From an uncultured Opitutia bacterium (GTDB taxonomy: Bacteria; Verrucomicrobiota; Verrucomicrobiia; Opitutales; Opitutaceae): DNA of 64,000 nucleotides. Below the pieces are notes generated by a model, which saw nothing but the letters and a program-made list of their open reading frames with translations, was not told the origin of the DNA and ran no database searches. Position 1 is the first letter of the stretch, and each line of letters starts with the position of its first letter. A program made the translations under genes and the position numbers. The stretch spans positions 1 to 64,000 of the forward strand of contig CAIUWA010000005.1 of NCBI GenBank assembly GCA_903902745.1. Reading direction: 5' to 3'. Positions 37,717-45,079 of this stretch are shown here, piece after piece.

Positions 37717-38199
37717 TTGCCGATGCCGTTCCCCGAAACCACCCGCCTCTCCCCGAATCGCGACGCCACCCCGCCGCATGAACGGCTCGGGGTGCTGTTT
37801 CATCACAGCGTGTCCCCGTTCGACGAGACCATCGCCCTCATGCTGCGGCCCGCGAGCAAGGTGAGCTACCATTGCCTGATCGGCCTCGACGGCACCCGCT
37901 GCACCCTCGTGCCCGACGCGCAGATCGCGTGGCACGCCGGCGCGTCCTCCTTCCGCGGCCGTTCGCGCTGCAACGATTTCCTCCTCGGGGTCGCCTTCGC
38001 CGGCGACACGAATCAGGCTCCTCTCACCGCCGCCCAGCTCTCCTCCGCCCTCGAATGGCTCGACGCACGCTGGCCGCGCCACGGCTGGACTGCGGATGTC
38101 ATGACCGACCACCGCCAGGTCTCCCCCGGCCGCAAGGACGACCTGAACCCCGCCGAGTGGGCCCGCCTCCACGCCGCGATCACCGAAAAATTCGGCTGA
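37717..38199 (+). CDS. N-acetylmuramoyl-L-alanine amidase (Amidase_2/PGRP type)
   Basis: A 160-residue protein with the T7-lysozyme/PGRP fold: first zinc His in GVLFHHSVSPFDE, SYHCLIGLDG strand, the IAWHAGASSFRGRSRCND loop, LLGVAFAGD, and the terminal zinc His/Lys/Asp in MTDHRQVSPGRKDDLNP. No signal peptide, so it could act on recycled muropeptides (AmpD-like) or phage-style lysis. A second ATG two codons in is equally possible. Confidence 0.85.
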   Translation: MPMPFPETTRLSPNRDATPPHERLGVLFHHSVSPFDETIALMLRPASKVSYHCLIGLDGTRCTLVPDAQIAWHAGASSFRGRSRCNDFLLGVAFAGDTNQAPLTAAQLSSALEWLDARWPRHGWTADVMTDHRQVSPGRKDDLNPAEWARLHAAITEKFG

Positions 38200-38203
38200 G
38201 GTA

Positions 38204-38290
38204 ATCGCGAAACCGCGGAAGGGCGGAACCACGGAATCCATCTTTCCCTTCCTGAATTTTCGCGCTTCCGCTCCTCCGCGTTTCCGCGAT
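38204..38290. repeat. Palindromic element, ATCGCGAAA/TTTCCGCGAT ends
   Basis: An 87-bp element with near-perfect inverted termini; the left arm is a tandem of (C)CGCGGAA-like units and the right arm the same from the other strand. Starts 5 bp after the amidase stop. Close kin of the element at 47501. Confidence 0.68.
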
Positions 38291-38365
38291 GAAGGTTGCC
38301 CCTTCCGCATTTCGTCTTGAGCAATCCCCGCACGCGCCGCACAAACTCTTCGCGCGCAAGACGCC

Positions 38366-39790
38366 ATGACGCCCCCCGACCAGACCCCGAAACTGCCCAA
38401 GTGGATTTTTTTCCTCACTGACGCCGTTCTCCTGTTCCTCGCCTGGTATATCGCCGCCAACAGCGCCCGGCCCCTCTCCGGCACCGCCCTCCTCTCGATC
38501 CTCTCCTGCGTCATCGCCGGCGCCCTCATCGCCACCGTCCCGCTCATCGCCCACTACGAGCGGGTGAAGAACGAAACCCTCGACGAGCGCCAGCGCGCCC
38601 TCGAATCGCTCGCGCTCACGATCGCCGCCTCGGCCGAGCAGATCGGCATCGCCGCCCACGGCCTCCACGAAATCGCCGAGCTCGCCCAGCGCAACCTGAA
38701 GGCCGCCGAGCAGCTCCCCGCCAGACTGCAGGAGAAAATCGCCGGCCTCAAAACCCCGCCCGACCACTCCCGCGATCCGGAGAAGGAGGAGTTGAAAAAA
38801 GAGCTCGCCCGCCTCCGCTCTTCCGAAAGCGAGCGCCTCCAGTCCGCCGCCGAAAAAATCACCAAAGCCGTCGCCGATCTCTCCAAGCTCGCCCGCCGTG
38901 AGCATGTCGAACGGGCCCGCGCTGAGCCCGCTTCCACCGAGCCCAGCCGAAGTGTCGAACAGGCCAGCCCTGAGCCTGTCGAATGGGCCATCACCGAGGC
39001 GCCCCTTGCGCCCCCCGCTGAAATTCTCCCTCTCACGGCCATCGTCAGCGACGATTCGCCCCCGCCGCCGCCCAAGCGCACCCGCAAACCCAAGCCCGAA
39101 GCATCCGCGCCCACGCCGGAAGCCTCCGATTCCGGAAATCAAAAATCTGAAATCGAAAATCTGAAATCCGAAGAGCCTCCGCCGATCCCCGCCGCCGCGA
39201 TCCCTGAGGTCGTGCCCGTGGCGCCGGACTCCAATCCCCCCATCCCGGACGCTCCCGGATCCGAAGCTCCAAAATCTGAAATCGAAAATCTGAAATCCGA
39301 GGATCCCGCCCCGGCCCCCGACGTCGCCCCCCTCGAAGCCCCGCCCTCAAAACCCGAACGCAAGCGAGCCCCAAGAAAGCCCAAGGCCGAAGCGCCTGTC
39401 CCGGAACCCTCCGGGTCGGAAAATCTGAAATCTGAAATTGGAAATCTGAAATCTGAAGAGCCCGCCCTCGACCTCGTCGAAACACCCGCCGCTTCCGCCG
39501 CCGAAGTGGTCGAGAGAGCCGTCTCCTCCGACGGCGCCACGCGCCTGCTCGTCACCGCGTACATCGGCATCGGCAACCGCCTTTTCATCCGCGGTTCGGG
39601 TCCCGGCCTGAGCTGGGACAAGGGCCTGCCGCTCCAATTCGTCTCCATCGGCAAATGGCGCTGGGAAACCAGCGAGGCCAGCGCGCCCGTCCAGTTCAAG
39701 CTCTACAAGAACGACGACAGCGAATGCGCCGCGCTCGGCACCCAGACCCTCGACCCCGGCCAGCAGCAGGAAGTCACCGCGACATTTTAG
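38366..39790 (+). CDS. Membrane protein with repeat-bearing linker and C-terminal beta domain
   Basis: A 474-residue protein. Two hydrophobic helices at residues about 13-32 and 40-62, then a coiled coil (about 65-195, ERVKNETLDERQRALESLAL, KEELKKELARLRSSESERLQ), a long Pro/Glu/Ala-rich linker (195-395) and a compact C-terminal domain (RLLVTAYIGIGNRLFIRGSG, WRWETSEASAPVQFKLYKND) resembling starch-binding/CBM-like beta folds. The linker contains three in-frame copies of an LKSEIENLKSE-type segment encoded by 7-bp arrays, and remnants of the GAGCCTGTCGAA repeat. Unknown function. Confidence 0.78.
   Translation: MTPPDQTPKLPKWIFFLTDAVLLFLAWYIAANSARPLSGTALLSILSCVIAGALIATVPLIAHYERVKNETLDERQRALESLALTIAASAEQIGIAAHGLHEIAELAQRNLKAAEQLPARLQEKIAGLKTPPDHSRDPEKEELKKELARLRSSESERLQSAAEKITKAVADLSKLARREHVERARAEPASTEPSRSVEQASPEPVEWAITEAPLAPPAEILPLTAIVSDDSPPPPPKRTRKPKPEASAPTPEASDSGNQKSEIENLKSEEPPPIPAAAIPEVVPVAPDSNPPIPDAPGSEAPKSEIENLKSEDPAPAPDVAPLEAPPSKPERKRAPRKPKAEAPVPEPSGSENLKSEIGNLKSEEPALDLVETPAASAAEVVERAVSSDGATRLLVTAYIGIGNRLFIRGSGPGLSWDKGLPLQFVSIGKWRWETSEASAPVQFKLYKNDDSECAALGTQTLDPGQQQEVTATF
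39135..39458. repeat. Three in-frame AAATCTG heptamer arrays inside a gene
   Basis: Clusters at about 39135-39172, 39270-39302 and 39419-39458, each a short run of degenerate AAATCTG units, all in the same orientation and frame, encoding (L)KSEIENLKSE. They are AT-rich islands inside a GC-rich gene. Confidence 0.8.
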
Positions 39791-40007
39791 CACCGCGCTC
39801 CACCCGCCCGGCCAGCCAGCTGCGCAAGCGATGAAAAATCAGGGTGAGATTGCCTGTCTTGATCCGGGATGCTGTTCGCCCGTTAACCCGTACGCCAAAC
39901 TTTCGCCGCGACCACAAATCCACGCCGGGAATCAGCTCAACCTTGAGTGACTCCCCGGTGGCAAAATCCTTGATCGAAATCCGAAACCGCGCCTTTGGCC
40001 TTCCCAT
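39774..40007 (-). CDS. Small basic protein, unknown
   Basis: A 77-residue protein starting MGRPKARFRISIKDFATG, with ELIPGVDLWSRRKFGVRVNG and a basic helix-like end. The strand pattern looks protein-like and the start has a good context, but there is no family call. It overlaps the 3' end of the preceding gene on the other strand by 17 bp. Confidence 0.45.
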   Translation of the reverse strand: MGRPKARFRISIKDFATGESLKVELIPGVDLWSRRKFGVRVNGRTASRIKTGNLTLIFHRLRSWLAGRVERGAKMSR

Positions 40008-40119
40008 GACCAAAATGCAAAACACGCACCTCGTATTTCACAACTCCTACCTTGTCGGTCACTTGCCGTTTTCCCCTGTTAACGGCAGTGCTGCATACTA
40101 ACACTGTTAGCCAAAAAAG

Positions 40120-40626
40120 ATGAAAACGGCTTTGTTGTTGGTGCTGTGTTTGGTCGCGCTTCTCAGCGGCACATTTCTGCTGCACGGCACCAAAGAGCAT
40201 TCGTTGCTGTCGATCGCGTCAGGAGTCGTCTGTGCGCTTTTGTTGGTTGTCGCGCGGTTCACGAAGAAAGAAGGAAGAGTCCGCGCCTCTCGCGCTGCGG
40301 CATGCTGGGCGGCTTTTCTTGGCTGCGCGGGCTTGAGCTATTTCTCCGGTGTTCTGTTTTATCGATCCCAGATCAGCGGCACGAAGCAGAAGCTAGATTC
40401 ACTGTTCGTCTCTCTCGAAGAGCGCCGCCGCGTGAGTGGCGCATATCCCGAGAAGATTGATGAGCTCATCGATCAATCTCACCTCCCATGGCTGACGCGT
40501 GGCACAGTTGTTTTTCATAGCCGTGCCGACTTTTTCTGGGTTTATTTCCGCGACGTGAATTCAGGCCTGATGGATATTTTCGCTTACGATTCCGGCGCGA
40601 AGGCATGGACTTACCGGCAAAGATGA
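40120..40626 (+). CDS. Membrane protein in lower-GC patch
   Basis: A 168-residue protein with three hydrophobic segments (residues 3-18, 30-46, 62-80) and an extracytoplasmic C-terminal half with a pilin-C-terminus-like pattern (SGAYPEKIDELIDQ, DFFWVYFRDVNSG). Codon use is clearly less GC-rich than the neighbours. Starts 7 bp after GTTAGCC (40106-40112) and is followed by GGCTAAC, a cassette-like frame. Function unknown. Confidence 0.68.
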   Translation: MKTALLLVLCLVALLSGTFLLHGTKEHSLLSIASGVVCALLLVVARFTKKEGRVRASRAAACWAAFLGCAGLSYFSGVLFYRSQISGTKQKLDSLFVSLEERRRVSGAYPEKIDELIDQSHLPWLTRGTVVFHSRADFFWVYFRDVNSGLMDIFAYDSGAKAWTYRQR

Positions 40627-40679
40627 AATCGATCCAAAAAGAGGCTAACCAACACCTGAGGGCAACCGATCAAGGAAAA

Positions 40680-41930
40680 TCAGGCGGCGTGGAGTGATAA
40701 AGCGAGGGGTGATTTTCTGTGGTGGAGGGCGGCAGTGTAGCGGGCCTCGTCATAGGGGATGCGGTCCTGCCAGCAGCGCCACAGGATGCGGATCCATTTG
40801 AAGGCGAGGCTGCGGAGGATGGACTGGTGGCGTTTGCCGGCGCCTTTCTGCCGGAGGTAATAGGCCTTGGCCCAGGCACACTTGGGGATGGTCTGGCCGG
40901 CCCACTCGACGAAGGTCTGGCGGAGGAACTTGGGCGCGTTCCAGCGCCAGTGGATCCAGAGCTGCCGGCCGCTGCGTTCGGTCACCGGGGCGACGCCGGC
41001 ATACTTCTGCAGGCTGGCGGCATCGGGATAGCGGGTGCGGTCCGTGCCAAAGGCAACGAGCAGCCGCGGCGCCAGCGCGGGTCCGGCCCCGGGCAGGTTC
41101 CGGAACAGCTCGACCTCGGGGTGCGCGGCAAACGCCGTCGCAATCTCGGCCTCGATCCCGGCCAGGTGCTGCTGCAGGGGCCGCAGCACCGCCACGAGCA
41201 ACCGTACCTGGAGGACTGCCGGCGCGATGACCGCGCGGTCCGTGGTCAACGGCCGGGCTTGTCCGATCAAAGCCACCCGGTCCGCAATCACCTCCTGCCG
41301 CCGGGAGTTGTGCGCGGTGTAGAAGCGCTGCAGGGTCGCGGGCTTGGCCCGCTGCAGGAGCGCCAGCTCCGGCCAGCGCTCGAGGAAGTCCAGCGCCAGG
41401 GGCGTCCACAGGTCGTCGCCGCAGAGCTCCAGCGCCTGGGGGAAGTACAGCTTCAGGGTGCTGCGCAGCTCGTTCGAGAGTTGCGTGCGGTGGTCCACCG
41501 CGTTGCGCCGCACTTCGGTCAAGGCGGCCAGGGCCCGGGTTTCCGTCGTGTCGAGCACGAGCGGCCGGAGTTGGTCCCGGTGTTGCGTGAGGATCGTGAG
41601 CAGGACCTCGGCGTCCGGCAGATCGGACTTGGCCCCGGAGGGCGTGAAGGCCTCGCGGAACCGCTCGCTGGTGGCCGGATGAACGGGATGGATCGTGAGC
41701 CACGGATAAGCGGCCAGCGCATGCAGGACCGCATTCTTGCCGGCCTCCAGCGCGAGGGCCACCGGCCGGTGGCCGCAGGACTGTCCCAGTTGCTCCAGCC
41801 AGCCGTGGAGGGACTCGGCGGAGGCCGGAATCGTGCCGGCCTCCCGTTGGGCTCCGCGTTGCAGCGCGAAGGCGTGTTCCTGGTCGCCCCAGTCGAGGGC
41901 GACCAAGGCCGTGTAATCGGGGGTGTTCAT
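40680..41930 (-). CDS. IS110-family transposase (DEDD recombinase)
   Basis: A 416-residue recombinase. The RuvC-like N-terminal DEDD domain shows ALDWGDQEHAF (first Asp), ALEAGKNAVLHAL (Glu) and GAKSDLPDAEVLL (Asp-x3-Asp). The C-terminal Tnp_20 domain has LFRNLPGAGPALAPRLLVAFG and YAGVAPVTERSG. IS110 enzymes work with a bridge RNA made from the element's non-coding end. ATG 41930 used. Full length, apparently intact. Confidence 0.93.
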   Translation of the reverse strand: MNTPDYTALVALDWGDQEHAFALQRGAQREAGTIPASAESLHGWLEQLGQSCGHRPVALALEAGKNAVLHALAAYPWLTIHPVHPATSERFREAFTPSGAKSDLPDAEVLLTILTQHRDQLRPLVLDTTETRALAALTEVRRNAVDHRTQLSNELRSTLKLYFPQALELCGDDLWTPLALDFLERWPELALLQRAKPATLQRFYTAHNSRRQEVIADRVALIGQARPLTTDRAVIAPAVLQVRLLVAVLRPLQQHLAGIEAEIATAFAAHPEVELFRNLPGAGPALAPRLLVAFGTDRTRYPDAASLQKYAGVAPVTERSGRQLWIHWRWNAPKFLRQTFVEWAGQTIPKCAWAKAYYLRQKGAGKRHQSILRSLAFKWIRILWRCWQDRIPYDEARYTAALHHRKSPLALSLHAA

Positions 41931-42220
41931 GTTTTTGGTTTGGCGGACCGGGGCTGCAGACTGTATCAAGCGGGACGTGGGAAACGTCGGCACCCAGAGG
42001 ATGCATGACCCGACCCATGGGCTGACCGGCCGCAGGCGAGATTTGGTTCGGATTCCTCCAACAGAACTTCGCCAGATGTTCGTCCTGCGACCGGCCAGCA
42101 AATTAATCTCCGACGCCCTCCACCCCAAGATGAGTTTCACGAGCGCCAGCCGCAGGGATCAGCCCGAGTCCACTCCAGCTTTGGGCTTCCGCGGACCCGG
42201 ACTGACCCCTGCTGGTTGTC
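41931..42220 (-). ncRNA. Candidate bridge-RNA region of the IS110 element
   Basis: About 290 bp of non-coding DNA directly upstream of the transposase, where IS110-group elements encode the bridge RNA that pairs with donor and target DNA. Several hairpins are possible (for example GACGTGGGAAACGTC at 41974-41988). Loops cannot be assigned without the element ends. Inference from family, not direct. Confidence 0.35.
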
Positions 42221-42234
42221 TGATACAGACGCTA

Positions 42235-42279
42235 GAGCCAACGGCCGCAACCGGCCGTGGCTCATCTTGAACGTTCGGC
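42235..42279. other. attC-like half-site upstream of the ankyrin gene
   Basis: Hairpin GAGCCAACGGCCG / CGGCCGTGGCTC with one unpaired A, then CTTGAACGTTCGGC, laid out like the right half of an integron attC site (core GTTCGGC close to GTTRRRY). The ankyrin ATG follows 6 bp later. The left half is missing, perhaps separated by the IS. Confidence 0.3.
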
Positions 42280-42284
42280 AAAGA

Positions 42285-42680
42285 ATGAGCACGCCTGCGA
42301 CAGCGCTTAGGAGTTACGCATACGCAGGCGACGTCACGCAGGTGCGAAAACTCTTGCTCGAAGGCGTCGACCCAAATGTCGCGGATGAATATCGCCGGAC
42401 AGCGCTCTCACTTGCAGCCGAGCAAGGGCATCTCGCTGTTGTCGAAGTGTTGCTTGCAGGCGGTGCGTGGGTTGATCCGCACGAAGATTACGACACCTAC
42501 GAGACACCGTTGATGGTGGCGGTCACGAGTGGTCATTTGGAGATCGTGAAGAAGCTAGTCGAAGCGGGTGCGAATCCTTTTTGGCATGTAGGAGTATCGC
42601 AGGCCAATGCGACGTTCTACGCTCGGCTTCACGGGCATACCGCGATACTCGAATATCTTTCTAGCGTTCCGCCCCGATGA
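42285..42680 (+). CDS. Ankyrin-repeat protein
   Basis: A 131-residue protein of about four ankyrin repeats: SYAYAGDVTQVRKLLLEGVD, RRTALSLAAEQGHLAVVEVL, TPLMVAVTSGHLEIVKKLVE and NATFYARLHGHTAILEYLS. No other domain and no signal, so probably a cytosolic protein-binding module. Lower GC than the flanks. Begins right after an attC-like half-site. Confidence 0.85.
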   Translation: MSTPATALRSYAYAGDVTQVRKLLLEGVDPNVADEYRRTALSLAAEQGHLAVVEVLLAGGAWVDPHEDYDTYETPLMVAVTSGHLEIVKKLVEAGANPFWHVGVSQANATFYARLHGHTAILEYLSSVPPR

Positions 42681-42707
42681 AACCAGAGCCCAACCAGTAG
42701 GAATGAG

Positions 42708-42761
42708 AAGGCGTAGAGCGCCGCATCGCGCAACGAAGCGCGGTGCGTCAAGCTACGCCTT
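42708..42761. repeat. Long imperfect hairpin after the ankyrin gene
   Basis: AAGGCGTAG pairs with CTACGCCTT, extended inward by an imperfect GCATCGCG/CGCGGTGCG stem. GCCCAAC (RYYYAAC-like) lies just before it at 42688. Could be a terminator-like fold or a decayed attC site. Confidence 0.4.
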
Positions 42762-42803
42762 ATCTGTCCCGAACCTTTCCATCCCAGCGCGGTCTGCCTT
42801 GGC

Positions 42804-43382
42804 ATGAAGATCCACTCGCTTGCGCTCACCGGCTGTCTCTCCGGCCTCGTTCTCGTGGCCCTGGCCGCTTGCAGCAGTCCGACCACACGCGATCCTTCCC
42901 TTGCTCCGGTCATGGCCAATCCGCCGCCAGCACCGGTTCCGGTCATGGTGACCACACCCCCGGCCATGGCCGCCATTCCCGCCACGGCCGTCCCCGTGCC
43001 CACGGCCGGCATGCCGGAGGCCACGGGTGGCAGCAGCCTCGACAGCTTCACTTCTGTCCCGGGCGTGGACGATCCGTGGTTCGAAATCAAAGATTATGCT
43101 TTTGAACGTCGCGACGAGTTCGTCGCCCGCGCGCAAACCTCGATCTCCTTGCTCAACGGCGCGGTCGCCGTGGCCCGCCAGAGTCTGCCCAAGCCCGGGC
43201 TGGCCGACGCCCATGCCGCCGACATCACGAAACTGGACGCCGCCCTGACCGCACTGGAACAGACCCGCGCCGCGCTGACTTTCGCCTCCGCCGACCGGTG
43301 GGAGGGCGCCAAGAATGATTTCCACACCGCCTGGCTGAATGCCCAGGCCGCCTGTGCCCGCGCGCGAGCCACCGGGGGTTGA
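42804..43382 (+). CDS. Lipoprotein, unknown
   Basis: A 192-residue protein with a lipoprotein signal (GCLSGLVLVALAAC, lipobox LAAC), a Pro/Ala/Val-rich linker (residues about 25-75) and a C-terminal helical domain (AFERRDEFVARAQTSISLLN, ALTALEQTRAALTFASADRW). High GC like the main chromosome, so it marks the edge of the low-GC patch. Role unknown. Confidence 0.75.
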   Translation: MKIHSLALTGCLSGLVLVALAACSSPTTRDPSLAPVMANPPPAPVPVMVTTPPAMAAIPATAVPVPTAGMPEATGGSSLDSFTSVPGVDDPWFEIKDYAFERRDEFVARAQTSISLLNGAVAVARQSLPKPGLADAHAADITKLDAALTALEQTRAALTFASADRWEGAKNDFHTAWLNAQAACARARATGG

Positions 43383-43603
43383 TGCGACCGGCAGCGTTCA
43401 CTGCCTAATGGATCCACCCGTTGCGCCGGAAAGGCCGCCGGGGGGGGGACCAGGGCGCCTGTCAGCTGACTTGAGCGGGTGGACAAAACCGCGGACAGTG
43501 AGGGAGCCGGCCCGCGTGCAGAAATTACGTAGCGCCGGTGCGTAGTCTCCTCACTTCACCCTGTTGCCGCGCCGGGCCCGCCCGACAGAATCACCGTGCC
43601 GCC

Positions 43604-44104
43604 ATGTGTCCTCCTTCTCCACCCGGTCTTCGATCCGTCCGCCGCGCGGACCGGCCCCGCGGCTTCACTCTCGTGGAGATCATGATCGTGGTCGCGCTCA
43701 TCGGGATGCTCGCGGCCATCGCCGTCCCCGTCATGCGGCACCAGCAGCAGCGCGTCCAGAACGGCCGCTTCGTCAGCGACCTCCGCATCTTCGCCCAGGC
43801 CTTTGAAACCTATGCCACGCGCAACGGCAAGTGGCCGGCCGATGCCTCTCCGGGCGCCGTGCCGGCGGGCATGTCGGGCGAGCTCCGCGATGGCGCCTGG
43901 ACCGTCGCCCAGACTTCCATCGGCGGACAATGGGACTGGGACTACAAGTCCCTGAGCTTCACCGCCTGCATCGGGATCCATCCCGTGAATCTCCCCGTGG
44001 CTCAGATGCAGGAAATCGACCGCCTGATCGACGATGGCAATCTCGCCACCGGCAGCTTCCGGTCCAGCGGGTCCAACTACTACGTCTATATTCTCCAGCC
44101 CTGA
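43604..44104 (+). CDS. Type IV pilin-like protein
   Basis: A 166-residue protein with leader RRADRPRG/FTLVEIMIVVALIGMLAAIAV, a class III prepilin signal with Glu+5 and a long N-terminal helix. The body has FAQAFETYATRNGKWPADAS and a C-terminal domain without the GspG calcium loop. A pilin or pseudopilin related to the ATPases and Gsp proteins in the window. An in-frame codon upstream (43538) is not a better start. Confidence 0.8.
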   Translation: MCPPSPPGLRSVRRADRPRGFTLVEIMIVVALIGMLAAIAVPVMRHQQQRVQNGRFVSDLRIFAQAFETYATRNGKWPADASPGAVPAGMSGELRDGAWTVAQTSIGGQWDWDYKSLSFTACIGIHPVNLPVAQMQEIDRLIDDGNLATGSFRSSGSNYYVYILQP

Positions 44105-44156
44105 GCGGACAATTCCCCCGGCGGTTGAAAAGCTGAAAGGTCAGCGTTTCGGTTTT

Positions 44157-44360
44157 TCAATAGTGTGGCGGCCGCTCGCCCGTCGACGCACCGCCGCCCT
44201 CTCCCGCCGCGCTCGTCGTCAGCCGGTCGCGCATTTTCTGCACTTCCTTGCGCAGGCGCGCGAGATCCCCCGCCAGCTCCAGCATCGCCTTGTCCTGCTC
44301 GACCACATGGCGCTCGAGGTAGGCGATCTTCTCCTCGAGCGGTTTAAGAAATTCGCTCAA
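44157..44360 (-). CDS. slyX: SlyX-family protein
   Basis: A 67-residue coiled-coil protein: LKPLEEKIAYLERHVVEQDK and LARLRKEVQKMRDRLTT, ending RPPHY, the SlyX tail. Function of SlyX is not established. Its start overlaps the stop of the upstream response regulator by 17 bp. Confidence 0.8.
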   Translation of the reverse strand: MSEFLKPLEEKIAYLERHVVEQDKAMLELAGDLARLRKEVQKMRDRLTTSAAGEGGGASTGERPPHY

Positions 44361-44952
44361 CGGTGGGTTTCGCGGCCGGCGCCGGCTTCGGTTTCAGGCT
44401 CTCCAGCTCGGGCAGCACCACGCGCTGGTAACAGTCGGGGCAGACCGAGTGGCTGAATTCGCTGCCGGTCCGCTCGTTGATGTAGCCCTCGATCTGCTGC
44501 CAGTAGTTCTGGTCGTCGCGGATTTTTTTGCAGTAGGAGCAGATCGGCATCATCTCCTCGAGCTGCTTCACCTGCGTCGCATAGCGCAGGATGCGCTCCG
44601 CCACGCGCAGCCGCGTCCAGAGTTCGTCGAAGTTCAGCGGCTTGGTCAGGAAGTCGTCGACGCCCGCGTCCGCCGCCTCGCGCTGGTTGTCCGCCGTGGC
44701 GTCGTTGCCCGTGAGCAGGATGAAATAGGTGTACTCGGCGTGCGTCCGGCCGCGGACCCGCCGGCAGAGCTCGAGGCCGTCCAGCTTCGGCATGAGCCAG
44801 TCGCTGACGATCACCCGCACGGGCTCCTTCTGCAAAAGCTCCCAGGCCTGCTCGCCGTCGGCGGCCTCGACCGCCTCGTGGCCCAGCCGGCGCAGCGCCT
44901 GGCGCAATACCGCCCGGGCCACCGCATCGTCCTCGACTGCGAGAATCTTCAT
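44344..44952 (-). CDS. Response regulator with cysteine-rich C-terminal module
   Basis: A 202-residue protein. REC domain residues 1-120 (ILAVEDDAVARA, phospho-Asp in VSDWLMPKLDG, DDFLTKPLNF). After a helix comes ICSYCKKIRDDQNYWQQIEG ... HSVCPDCYQ: two CxxC pairs that look like a zinc-binding module. No DNA-binding domain, so output is likely protein interaction or redox/metal-linked. Overlaps slyX. Confidence 0.85.
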   Translation of the reverse strand: MKILAVEDDAVARAVLRQALRRLGHEAVEAADGEQAWELLQKEPVRVIVSDWLMPKLDGLELCRRVRGRTHAEYTYFILLTGNDATADNQREAADAGVDDFLTKPLNFDELWTRLRVAERILRYATQVKQLEEMMPICSYCKKIRDDQNYWQQIEGYINERTGSEFSHSVCPDCYQRVVLPELESLKPKPAPAAKPTVERIS

Positions 44953-45020
44953 GAACGGATAACGGAAGCCGGATTTTCCCCCTGCGCAATCTGGAAACCA
45001 TTCCAGTCGCACCGCCCGAT

Positions 45021-45057
45021 CCGGCGAATTGTCACCCATCGGGTGACAATTCGCCGG
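45021..45057. repeat. Perfect 17-bp hairpin with TTGTCACCC core, copy 1
   Basis: CCGGCGAATTGTCACCC, 3-nt spacer, then the exact inverse. It lies 22 bp after the minus-strand stop of the DUF255 gene. A second hairpin of the same design is at 52429, directly after another minus-strand stop. No T-run follows, so not a standard terminator. Confidence 0.8.
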
Positions 45058-45079
45058 CCATGAACCGGGCATCTCCCTG

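Larger units (their letters stand above)
40640..42232 (-). mobile_element. IS110-family insertion sequence (ends approximate)
   Basis: Contains one DEDD transposase and a long non-coding region upstream of it, no terminal inverted repeats, as expected for IS110. A subterminal inverted pair CTGTATCA (41961-41968) / TGATACAG (42221-42228) bounds the non-coding part. The exact ends cannot be fixed by eye; the element appears inserted in a low-GC patch between two small genes. Confidence 0.7.

Noticed and set aside
43441-43448. Run of eight G as phase-variation tract
   Set aside because: It is intergenic, not in or just before a gene start, so slippage would not switch a gene.
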